In this document: one piece after another, positions 51,010 through 58,612 of the stretch | Position numbering within the stretch: position 1 is the stretch's first letter | How the letters are laid out: each line of letters opens with the position of its first letter | Assembly (NCBI RefSeq): GCF_000009765.2 | Contig: NC_003155.5 | Span: 3,658,001-3,722,000, forward strand | Reading direction: 5' to 3' | Length of the DNA stretch: 64,000 bases | Source: Streptomyces avermitilis MA-4680 = NBRC 14893 | Lineage (GTDB): Bacteria; Actinomycetota; Actinomycetes; Streptomycetales; Streptomycetaceae | Made by a program: the position numbers and the translations under genes | Notes under the pieces: generated by a model | What the model saw: only the letters and a program-made list of their open reading frames with translations | Database searches by the model: none | Told to the model about the DNA's origin: nothing

Positions 51010-51636
51010 CTATTCCGGGCTTACTTCCAGCGCGTGGCCGACCAGGGCCAGCAGGGTCTCGATGACCGAGATCCGGCGACGCGCGTCCATGATCATGACA
51101 GGTATGTGTGCAGGCACGGTGAGGGCTTCGCGCACATCCTCCGGCTCGAACTTCTCGCTGCCGTCGAAGTGGTTGACCGCCACGACGTACGGCAGTCCGC
51201 AGCTCTCGAAGTAGTCGAGCGCGGGGAAGCAGTCGGACAGGCGGCGGGTGTCGGCGAGGACGACCGCGCCGATCGCGCCGCGCACCAGGTCGTCCCACAT
51301 GAACCAGAACCGCTGCTGGCCCGGCGTGCCGAAGAGGTAGAGCACCAGGTCGTCGTCGAGCGTGATGCGGCCGAAGTCCATGGCCACCGTGGTGGTGAGC
51401 TTGTCCGGCGTCCCCGTCAGGTCGTCGGTGTCCTCACTGGCCTGGGTCATCAGCGCCTCCGTCTGGAGAGGCGTGATCTCCGAGACGGCGGTGACCAGCG
51501 TGGTCTTGCCGGCGCCGAAGCCGCCCGCCACCACGATCTTCGTGGCGATCGGGGCGCGCGTGCGGTCCGTCTGCCAGGCCTTCAACTCCTCGTCCGGTTC
51601 GACGAGATCAGAGACGTCAGAGACGACGGAGTCCAC
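51010..51636 (-). CDS. cvnD: Conservon small GTPase CvnD
   Basis: A 208-residue Ras-like protein with P-loop GGFGAGKTTL near residue 38 and a G3-like DFGRI...LFGTPGQQR. It is the fourth subunit of the conservon. GTG start overlaps the cvnC stop by 20 bp. Conservons act like membrane-associated, GPCR-like signalling sets in Streptomyces. Nothing is missing from it. Confidence 0.9.
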   Translation of the reverse strand: MDSVVSDVSDLVEPDEELKAWQTDRTRAPIATKIVVAGGFGAGKTTLVTAVSEITPLQTEALMTQASEDTDDLTGTPDKLTTTVAMDFGRITLDDDLVLYLFGTPGQQRFWFMWDDLVRGAIGAVVLADTRRLSDCFPALDYFESCGLPYVVAVNHFDGSEKFEPEDVREALTVPAHIPVMIMDARRRISVIETLLALVGHALEVSPE

Positions 51637-52033
51637 TCAGCACCCTTTCCAGCAGAGCGCGGTCAGGCTGTCCGGGGCCATGACCGGTTCCGTACACACG
51701 GATCTTTCCCTGGTCCGCGAGGTCGCTGAGGAGCACACGGACCACGCCGAGCGGCATCCTCAGCAGCGCGGCGATCTCCGCCACCGTGCGCATACGGCGG
51801 CAGAGCTCGACGATGGCCCGCATCTCGGGCATCACTCGGGTGTTGAGTGAACCATTGGTGAGTTCGCGCCGCTCAGCCGGGGCCTCCAGTGCGGCCACGA
51901 AGGTCTCGACGAGCAGGACGTGGCCGAAACGGGTGCGGCCGCCGGTGAGCGAGTAGGGGCGTACGCGGGCGGGCTTGCGGCCGCCACCGCGGACCGGGAG
52001 CTTGTTCGCGGAGGACTTGTCGCTCGTACTCAT
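51617..52033 (-). CDS. cvnC: Conservon DUF742 protein CvnC
   Basis: A 138-residue winged-helix-like DUF742 protein: RVRPYSLTGGRTRFGH, AEIAALLRMPLGVVRVLLSDLADQGKIRVY. It is the third gene of the conservon; the start overlaps cvnB's stop by 4 bp. Confidence 0.9.
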   Translation of the reverse strand: MSTSDKSSANKLPVRGGGRKPARVRPYSLTGGRTRFGHVLLVETFVAALEAPAERRELTNGSLNTRVMPEMRAIVELCRRMRTVAEIAALLRMPLGVVRVLLSDLADQGKIRVYGTGHGPGQPDRALLERVLSGLRRL

Positions 52034-52533
52034 CGGGCACTCCCGGTCGACTCGTCCTCCAGTGATTTCCGAAGCTCGCTGCGGAGTTCGGGCGTCAGCA
52101 CATGTCCGGCCCGGCCGACGAAGAGCGCCATGTGGTACGCCACCACGCTCATGTCGCAGTCCGCGGAGCCGTGCACGCCGAGCAGTGAACCGTCGCTGAT
52201 CGACATGACGAAGACGCTGCCCTCGTCCATCGCGACCATCGTGTGCTTGACGGCTCCGGAGTCCATCAGCTTCGCGGCGCCGATGGTGAGGCTGCCGATG
52301 CCGGAGACGATGGTGGCGAGGTCGGCGGAGGAGCCTCGCGGGCCCTTGGGCCTGCCCTCCAGGCCCGCCCGTGCCTCCGCGTTCCGCCCGGGGTCGGAGG
52401 AGAGCAGCAGCAGGCCGTCGGAGGAGACGACCGCGACCGACAGCAGCCCCGGCACCTCCTCGACGAGGTTCGTCAGCAGCCAGTGCAGATTGCGGGCTTC
52501 GCTGCTCAGGCCGAAGGTACTGGGCGCGGTCAA
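52030..52533 (-). CDS. cvnB: Conservon roadblock/LC7 protein CvnB
   Basis: A 167-residue roadblock-fold protein: LHWLLTNLVEEVPGLLSVAVVSSDGLLL at the start and IVSGIGSLTIGAAKLMD. It is the GTPase-activating-like second subunit. ATGA-type coupling to cvnA. Confidence 0.9.
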   Translation of the reverse strand: MTAPSTFGLSSEARNLHWLLTNLVEEVPGLLSVAVVSSDGLLLLSSDPGRNAEARAGLEGRPKGPRGSSADLATIVSGIGSLTIGAAKLMDSGAVKHTMVAMDEGSVFVMSISDGSLLGVHGSADCDMSVVAYHMALFVGRAGHVLTPELRSELRKSLEDESTGSAR

Positions 52534-55454
52534 CTGCTTGCCTCCTCGACAGTGCCCCCCGATGCTTCTACGTCCTGTGCGGTGCCGTGTGGTGCGGTGT
52601 GCTCGGGTGCCGGCCGATCAGTGGGCCGGCCCGTGGACCGGTCCGCGGGCCGGTCCGTGGGCGCCTTCGTCTCGGCCGTCTTCTCGGCGATCTCGGCCTC
52701 GATGACGCGCTGACCGCTCCTGGCGCCCTGGTGGAAGCCGCCGAGCCTGCGGCGCAGGGCCTCGGCGTCGACCCCGCCGGGCCGCTGGCGCGGTACCGGA
52801 GCGGGAGCGGAGATCTTGGGGGTGCGCTTGGGGAGACCCTTGGCGGTGAGGCGGGGGGTGCCGGGTTCCTCGGCCGCGGACGGCGCCTCCCCCTCGTCGA
52901 CAGTGCGCTCGTGGGCGTCGGGCCCGATGGCGAAGGGGTCGGTGGCGGTCCGCGCGGGCAGCCCGGCGGCCGGGGCGGGTTCCTCGGCCGCGGGTACCGG
53001 GGCCAGCAGCTCCATCGTGGTCTCGGGGGACGTGGGCTCGGGCACCTGCTCGGGCTCGGGCTCCGGCTCGCGTCCGGCGCTTTCTCCCGTTACGGCGTCC
53101 TCGTCACGCTCCCGCACCGCCCGCTCGGCCGCCGCGATCAACGGGTCCTCGCCGGCCGCGGGCTCCGGCACGACGGCCGTGGAGTCCGGAGAATCCGGGG
53201 AATCCAGGGAATCCGGGGAGTCCTGTTCGGCGGCCGTGGAGTCCGGTACGGCGACCGTCGAGCGGGCGTACAGGACGTTGGAGTTGGCCTCCGCGTCGGC
53301 GCCCGGCAGTGACAGTGAGGCGGCGCCGCCGGCCAGCGGTCCGGTGGTGGACACGACGGCCTCGGGGGCCGAGGCCAGCAGTGTCCCGGGCAGCACGACG
53401 ACCGCGGCGACACCACCCTGCTTCTGCTCGCGCAGCTGCACGCGGACGCCGAGCCGGTGAGCGAGGCGGGCCACCACGTACAGACCGAGGCCGAGGCCCT
53501 CGCCGCTCTCCTGGTCGTAGGCGTCCTCCGGATCGAAGTCCGCGAGCCGGGAGTTGAGCTGGCGCATCCGCTCGGTGGTCATGCCGATGCCCTCGTCCTG
53601 CACGGAGAGCATCACCTCGCCGTTCTCCAGGAGCCAGCCCGAGACCTCGACGGAGACGTCCGGCGGTGAGAACGACGTGGCGTTCTCCAGGAGTTCCGCG
53701 ACCAGGTGCGAGAGGTCGTCGGCGGCGAAGCCGACCAGGTGCGCGTGCGGCGGCAGCGCCGCGATGCGGACGCGCTCGTACCGCTCGATCTCGCTGACCG
53801 CGGCGCGGACGATGTCGACGAGCGGGACCGGGCCCGCGTGCTGCTGTACGTGCTCGGCACCGGCCAGGACGAGGAGGTTCTCGCTGTGGCGGCGCATGAC
53901 CGTGGCGAAGTGGTCGAGCTTGAAGAGCGTGGCCAGCCGGTCCGCGTCCTGTTCACGCTCCTCCAGGCCCTCGATGACGGCGAGCTGGCGCTCGACGAGG
54001 CCGAGGGTGCGCAGGGCGAGGTTGACGAAGGTGCCGTGAATGCTCTGCCGGACCTGCTCCAGGTGGGCGGTGGCCGTCGCGATCTCGGCGCGCAGCTGCT
54101 CCCGGTCGTCGGCCATCGTCTGCCGCTGCCCGATGAGGTGCTTGCGGTCCGCCTCGAGGGTGGTCTGCCGCTCGTGCAGGGCGACGGCGTGCGCGTGCAG
54201 CGCGTTGACGGAACGCACCACCTGGGCGAACTCGTCGTTCCGACCGGTGAACTTGACCGGTTCCTCGGCGGCCGGGTCGGCGGCGAGGCGGGCGGAACCG
54301 CGGCGCAGGACGGAGAGCGGTCGGGTGAGCGTGCGGGCCATGGCGGTCGCGATGCCGAGGGTGACCAGTATCAGGGCGCCGAGCAGGGCGACGCGGATCT
54401 CCAGCGCGGTGACGTCGTCGTCGCGCAGCTGGGCGAGGTCCTTGCCGCGGTGCTCGTAGAGGGACGACTCGACGCCGCGCATCAGCTCGACACGGGCGGA
54501 CAGGGCCGCGTCGAGCTTCTTGACGCTGATGCCGAGTTCGGAGTCGGAGAGGGTGGGCTGGTCGGTGAGGCCGGCGAGGTACTTCTCGGCGGAGGCGACC
54601 TCGGGGCCGTTGACCGTGGAGTCGTACGAGGCGCGGGCGGCCTGGGGCGCGGTGTCACGGAAGTCGGCGATCGCGGCGTCGGAGCGGACGGCGGCCTGCT
54701 GGGCGGCGGCGGTCAGGGCGTCGCGCTGCTTGGTGTCGGCGGCCGAGGAGCTGTCGCTGGTGGTCGGCAGACCGGTCGCCGGGTTGATCGTGGTCTGGGT
54801 GGAGCGCGGGATGTTCAGGGCGGCCAGCAGCAGACCGCGGGCGGCGGCGGACTGCTGGACGGCGCCGTCGAGTTCGGCGAGGGCGTGGGCGCCGGAGCCC
54901 GCGCGGGGCGGCAGTCGCTCGGCCAGCTCCTCGGCGAGGGCGTGGAGTTCGGTGATGGTGGCCGAGTACGCCTGATGCGCTTCGAGAGCGGTGCTCTTGC
55001 CGGTGAGCGCCGCTCTGCGTACGGCGTCGATGGCGTCGAGGTCCTTGCGCAGCGCGGTGGGCGCGTCAGGGTCCGCGCGCACTTCCTCGACCTGCCGGTC
55101 GACGCGGGCGCTCTGCTGCTCGGCGGGGGCCTTGGACTTGGGGCGCCCGGCGGCCACGTAGGAGGTGACCTCGTCGCGCTCGTCGGCCAGGGAGTGGGCG
55201 AGGGTGAGCGCCTGCTGGGTCTGTCCGGTGAGCGTCACCAGGTTCTGGGAGTCGTTCAGTTGGCCGGAGGCCGCGACGACCGAGGGGGCGCCGGCCCCCG
55301 CGACGGCGGCCGCGACCACGGCGACGGCGATGATGAGCCGATTGCGCACATGAGCAGCACGACCCTTGCCCGCGGACTCGGACGAGGCGCCCTCTTCGGG
55401 GGCCGTCTGCTTGCCTGTGCGCCGAGGCCGCGTCTTCTGCACCGGTGCTCGCAT
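52530..55454 (-). CDS. cvnA: Conservon sensor-kinase-like protein CvnA
   Basis: A 974-residue membrane protein. TM1 (LIIAVAVVAAAVAGAG) at ~40-60, a large extracytoplasmic sensing region, TM2 (VALLGALILVTLGIATAMA) at ~350, then HAMP. The kinase core has the N-box LVAELLENATSFSPP and G-boxes DEGIGMT and GLGLGLYVVA, but the phosphoacceptor region is the degenerate type seen in conservons (ERQLAVIEGLEEREQD). The last ~270 residues are Pro/Ala/Glu-rich and disordered. First gene of the operon cvnABCD. Confidence 0.9.
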   Translation of the reverse strand: MRAPVQKTRPRRTGKQTAPEEGASSESAGKGRAAHVRNRLIIAVAVVAAAVAGAGAPSVVAASGQLNDSQNLVTLTGQTQQALTLAHSLADERDEVTSYVAAGRPKSKAPAEQQSARVDRQVEEVRADPDAPTALRKDLDAIDAVRRAALTGKSTALEAHQAYSATITELHALAEELAERLPPRAGSGAHALAELDGAVQQSAAARGLLLAALNIPRSTQTTINPATGLPTTSDSSSAADTKQRDALTAAAQQAAVRSDAAIADFRDTAPQAARASYDSTVNGPEVASAEKYLAGLTDQPTLSDSELGISVKKLDAALSARVELMRGVESSLYEHRGKDLAQLRDDDVTALEIRVALLGALILVTLGIATAMARTLTRPLSVLRRGSARLAADPAAEEPVKFTGRNDEFAQVVRSVNALHAHAVALHERQTTLEADRKHLIGQRQTMADDREQLRAEIATATAHLEQVRQSIHGTFVNLALRTLGLVERQLAVIEGLEEREQDADRLATLFKLDHFATVMRRHSENLLVLAGAEHVQQHAGPVPLVDIVRAAVSEIERYERVRIAALPPHAHLVGFAADDLSHLVAELLENATSFSPPDVSVEVSGWLLENGEVMLSVQDEGIGMTTERMRQLNSRLADFDPEDAYDQESGEGLGLGLYVVARLAHRLGVRVQLREQKQGGVAAVVVLPGTLLASAPEAVVSTTGPLAGGAASLSLPGADAEANSNVLYARSTVAVPDSTAAEQDSPDSLDSPDSPDSTAVVPEPAAGEDPLIAAAERAVRERDEDAVTGESAGREPEPEPEQVPEPTSPETTMELLAPVPAAEEPAPAAGLPARTATDPFAIGPDAHERTVDEGEAPSAAEEPGTPRLTAKGLPKRTPKISAPAPVPRQRPGGVDAEALRRRLGGFHQGARSGQRVIEAEIAEKTAETKAPTDRPADRSTGRPTDRPAPEHTAPHGTAQDVEASGGTVEEASS

Positions 55455-55814
55455 TCCTGACTCGTATTGCTCATGGGCCCGGGTGACGTTCCGTCAGCTG
55501 GGGTGTAGTCGTCCCGGTACGGCTCCCGACCCTCCCAGTGCCGGTGGGCAGTGATCTCACTTCACCTGACCCGCCACCCGAAGGAGTGAACCTCGGTGGG
55601 GAGTTGCCGGGCAAGTTCCTCTGGCGCGTGCGGCGGCCTTGTACGGCGGGCCGGTTGGACGTCGGCGGCGCGCTTTGGCAGTATTCGCCGCCACGCTCCA
55701 CCGGAGTAGATCATTCCATGGCAAAACCGGCGGTTGGCCTGCGGGGTCGTTCCCGTTCGGCGACCGTTGCCAGCCTTTCGTGAGCCTTGTGAAGAGCTCG
55801 TGCAGACTGGCCGG
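55455..55814. promoter_or_regulatory. Divergent spacer, conservon and PP2C promoters
   Basis: About 360 bp between divergent starts. No CDS is supported and no promoter boxes can be assigned safely. Confidence 0.35.
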
Positions 55815-56603
55815 ATGCGTACTGAACTCGTCTCGGAATCCGGTGATCCGGCCCGCCCCAACGAGGACTTCGCCGCACTCGCGCTTCCGGCCTCAGGACA
55901 GGGCGGCACGCTGATCGTCCTGGACGGCGTGACGCCGCCGCGGGGGGAATACGGCTGTCTGCATTCCGTTCCGTGGTTCTGCGCACGCCTCGGCGGAGCA
56001 CTGACCGAACTGTCCGTTTCCCGCCAAGATCTGGCGTTGCCGGAAGTCCTCGCGCACGCCATTCGCGCCACCGCGCGGGCCCACGCGGACACCTGTGACC
56101 TTTCTCACCCGCGCACACCGCAGGCGACCGTCGTCCTGGCCCGCTGGTCCGAGACCGTCATGGAGTATCTGGTCCTGTCGGACTCGGTACTGCTGACCGA
56201 GGCGCCGGACGGCACGGTCACCGCCGTCCTGGACGACCGCCTGTCCCGCCTGCCCCGCACGTCCCTCGTCACGGACGCCGTCGCCGACGCGACGGTCCGC
56301 AACAAGGAGGGCGGCTTCTTCACGGCGGCGGCGGACCCGTCGGTCGCGGCGCGCGCGGTGACCGGCACGCTGGACCGCGGCGCGGTCCGCGCGCTGGCCG
56401 CCCTGACGGACGGTGCGACCCGCTGGACGGAGAAGTTCGCCGAGGGCGACTGGAAGGCTCTGTTCACGGTCGTGCGCAAGGAGGGCGGACAGGCCCTGGT
56501 GGACCGGGTGCGGGCGCTGGAGCGCGCGGACAGCGAGCGGCGGGTGCACCTGCGCCGCAGCAAGACGCACGACGACGCGACGGTGGTGTTCGTGGAGTGG
56601 TGA
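55815..56603 (+). CDS. PP2C-like phosphatase family protein
   Basis: A 262-residue protein: SESGDPARPNEDFAALA and LIVLDGVTP match PP2C motifs I and II (NEDF, DGV), followed by TDGATRW and KTHDDATVVFVEW at the end (the DD metal ligands). ATG 55815 fits the conserved start. It is a soluble, possibly integrated-signal, Ser/Thr phosphatase. Confidence 0.82.
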   Translation: MRTELVSESGDPARPNEDFAALALPASGQGGTLIVLDGVTPPRGEYGCLHSVPWFCARLGGALTELSVSRQDLALPEVLAHAIRATARAHADTCDLSHPRTPQATVVLARWSETVMEYLVLSDSVLLTEAPDGTVTAVLDDRLSRLPRTSLVTDAVADATVRNKEGGFFTAAADPSVAARAVTGTLDRGAVRALAALTDGATRWTEKFAEGDWKALFTVVRKEGGQALVDRVRALERADSERRVHLRRSKTHDDATVVFVEW

Positions 56604-56780
56604 GACCTGAGTGCCCGCGCCGCCCCCGCTGAGTACGCGTACTCATGGGCCGCGCCGCTCCCGCCCAAGGGCTATGTGCGCTACCCGAAGGACCGGACGC
56701 CGGCGCACGTCGGCGACAAGTGGGACGAGTACTGGAGCACGGTGTTCGTCGACGGCGACGGCAACATCGTGACGAAGTAG
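56604..56780 (+). pseudogene. In-frame coding remnant after the PP2C stop
   Basis: Directly after the TGA at 56601-56603 the same frame continues coding-like for 58 codons (EYAYSWAAPLPPKGYVRYPK, then HVGDKWDEYWSTVFVDGDGN) to a TAG at 56778. It has no start codon, so it is either a relic 3' end of another gene or a readthrough product. It resembles no family I know. Confidence 0.5.
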
Positions 56781-56879
56781 ACGAAGTAGACGAAGTAGAC
56801 GAAGTAGACGAAGTAGACGAAGTAGACGAAGTAGACGAAGTGGTCGAAGTGGTCGAAGTAGAAGAAACAGATGAAGTAG
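56772..56879. repeat. 9-bp tandem repeat (ACGAAGTAG)n
   Basis: Seven perfect ACGAAGTAG units from 56772 to 56834, then five degenerate ones to 56879 (12 units in all). Every unit carries TAG in one frame but reads VDE in another. The array starts within the stop of the upstream remnant and ends ~40 bp before the marR stop. Confidence 0.9.
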
Positions 56880-56918
56880 AAGGAGAGGCCGACGCGCTCG
56901 GCAGGGTCCGGGCGGCGG

Positions 56919-57374
56919 CTACTTCTCCATACCGAGATTCAACTGGTGCAGCAGCCGGGCCAGTTCCGCGACCTCGCGCTGGTCCCAGTGGGCGAGCTGG
57001 CTGACGTAGCGCGCCCGCCGGGCCTCCCGGACCCGGCCGACGCGCCGCCGGCCCTCCTCGGTGAGGTGGACGAGCCAGGCGCGGCCGTCGGCCGGGTCCG
57101 GTTCGCGGGCGACCAGGCCGAGGTCCTCCAGGGCGCGCAACTGGCGGGACATCGTGGCCTTGCCGACGCCGATGTAGGCGGCGAGTGCCGTGGCCCGCTG
57201 GCGGCCGCACTCGTCCAGACGCACGAGGAGTCCGTACGCGGCGGATTCCAGGTCCGGGTGGACTTCGCGGGCCATCTCGCCCTGGTTGGCGCGGGCGCGG
57301 CGCAGAAAAACGGTCAACTCACGTTCCAGGGACAGGAATTCGCGGTCCCCTTTCCGGCCCGTCCCCTGGTCCAC
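56919..57374 (-). CDS. MarR-family regulator
   Basis: A 151-residue winged-helix regulator: LSLERELTVFLRRARANQ, ALAAYIGVGKATMSRQLRALEDLGLVAREPDPADGRAWLVHLTEEGRR. GTG 57374 has GGGGAG upstream and gives the usual length; an upstream frame (ATG 57527) adds a segment unlike MarR. A CTACGTGCGTAG palindrome at 57562-57573, between this gene and the lysozyme gene, may be its operator. Confidence 0.85.
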   Translation of the reverse strand: MDQGTGRKGDREFLSLERELTVFLRRARANQGEMAREVHPDLESAAYGLLVRLDECGRQRATALAAYIGVGKATMSRQLRALEDLGLVAREPDPADGRAWLVHLTEEGRRRVGRVREARRARYVSQLAHWDQREVAELARLLHQLNLGMEK

Positions 57375-57702
57375 ACCACTCCCCGGCAAGCCGGTTCCGA
57401 CCGGACGCCCGGCGCCGTTCCCGTCCTCGTGCACGTCAAGCCCCTGACCCGGTTTCCCGATGCTGAAAGTTTCCGCCAAAAGTGTCCATTGACGCAGCTC
57501 CCCCAGTATTTCGCAGGCGTAGACCAACGGCAGCCTCCGGCCCCTCTTCCCAGCCGGTCTTCTACGTGCGTAGCTTCTTTATCAGGCAACGACTGGCATG
57601 CCCACGCCATCACAGGTCGACAAGGACCTGACCCCCCACGAAGGCCGCATGCCCCCGCGCTTTCCCCCCACCGAGTTCCACCGAGCGCTTCGGAGGCACG
57701 CA
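57375..57702. promoter_or_regulatory. Divergent marR/lysozyme spacer with palindrome
   Basis: 328 bp. Contains CTACGTGCGTAG (57562-57573), a candidate MarR site. The lysozyme start has GGAGG at 57692-57696. Confidence 0.4.
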
Positions 57703-58521
57703 ATGTCCGTGCACAGATCCGGAACGGCCCACCGCCCACGCCTGCTCGCGGCAGGCATCCTGCTCGCCGCGTTCTCCCTCCTGTTCACCCACCCGGCTCC
57801 GGCGGCCACCACCCCCGCCCGCGGCTCCGCCTACATGGGCATGGGAGTCCTGGCCCACGACGGCCGGAACGGCACCCCCAGCACCGGTGACGCCACCCAG
57901 ACGGAAGGGGTGGACGTCTCCAGCCACCAGGGCAACGTCGCCTGGTCGACCCTGTGGAGCAGCGGGGTCAAGTGGGCCTACGCCAAGGCGTCGGAGGGCA
58001 CGTACTACACGAACCCGTACTTCGCCCAGCAGTACAACGGCTCGTACGCCGTGGGCATGATCCGCGGCGCGTACCACTTCGCCACCCCCGACACCACGAC
58101 CGGCGCCACCCAGGCCGACTACTTCGTCGACAACGGCGGCGGCTGGTCCCGCGACGGCAGGACGCTGCCGGGTGCGCTGGACATCGAGTGGAATCCGTAC
58201 GGCGCCGCCTGCTACGGCAAGTCGCAGAGCGCCATGGTCAGCTGGATCAGCAGCTTCCTCACCCGGTACAAGGCGCGTACCGGACGGGACGCCGTGATCT
58301 ACACGGCCACCAGCTGGTGGACCCAGTGCACCGGCGACTACGGCGGCTTCGGCACCGCCGACCCGCTGTGGATCGCCCGCTACGCCTCCGACCCGGGCAC
58401 GCTTCCGGCGGGCTGGTCGTACTACACGATGTGGCAGTACACGTCGTCCGGACCGACGGTCGGCGACCACGACAAGTTCAACGGAGCACTGGACCGGGTG
58501 CAAGCGCTGGCGAACGGCTGA
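57703..58521 (+). CDS. Secreted GH25 lysozyme
   Basis: A 272-residue exported muramidase. A signal peptide (HRPRLLAAGILLAAFSLLF) is followed by the GH25 domain: EGVDVSSHQGNVAWSTLW (first catalytic Asp region), KASEGTYYTNPYF, GALDIEWNPYG (catalytic DxE) and WQYTSSGPTVGDHDKFNG. ATG 57703 was chosen for its GGAGG site. It hydrolyses peptidoglycan. It is followed by a strong hairpin and then convergent lon. Confidence 0.93.
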   Translation: MSVHRSGTAHRPRLLAAGILLAAFSLLFTHPAPAATTPARGSAYMGMGVLAHDGRNGTPSTGDATQTEGVDVSSHQGNVAWSTLWSSGVKWAYAKASEGTYYTNPYFAQQYNGSYAVGMIRGAYHFATPDTTTGATQADYFVDNGGGWSRDGRTLPGALDIEWNPYGAACYGKSQSAMVSWISSFLTRYKARTGRDAVIYTATSWWTQCTGDYGGFGTADPLWIARYASDPGTLPAGWSYYTMWQYTSSGPTVGDHDKFNGALDRVQALANG

Positions 58522-58560
58522 CGCGGCTCCTGAAGGACTGCTGACGCGGATCAAGACCGG

Positions 58561-58594
58561 GAAGGCCCGGGCCCCTCGCGGGACCCGGGCCTTC
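58561..58594. terminator. Bidirectional hairpin between lysozyme and lon
   Basis: GAAGGCCCGGG (58561-58571) pairs with CCCGGGCCTTC (58584-58594) over a 12-nt loop that can extend the stem; an 11-bp perfect stem between convergent stops. Confidence 0.85.
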
Positions 58595-58612
58595 ACCGAC
58601 CGGTCACGTCCG

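Noticed and set aside
56772..56879. Regular 9-bp repeats as a CRISPR array
   Set aside because: Units are contiguous with no spacers and no cas genes are present.
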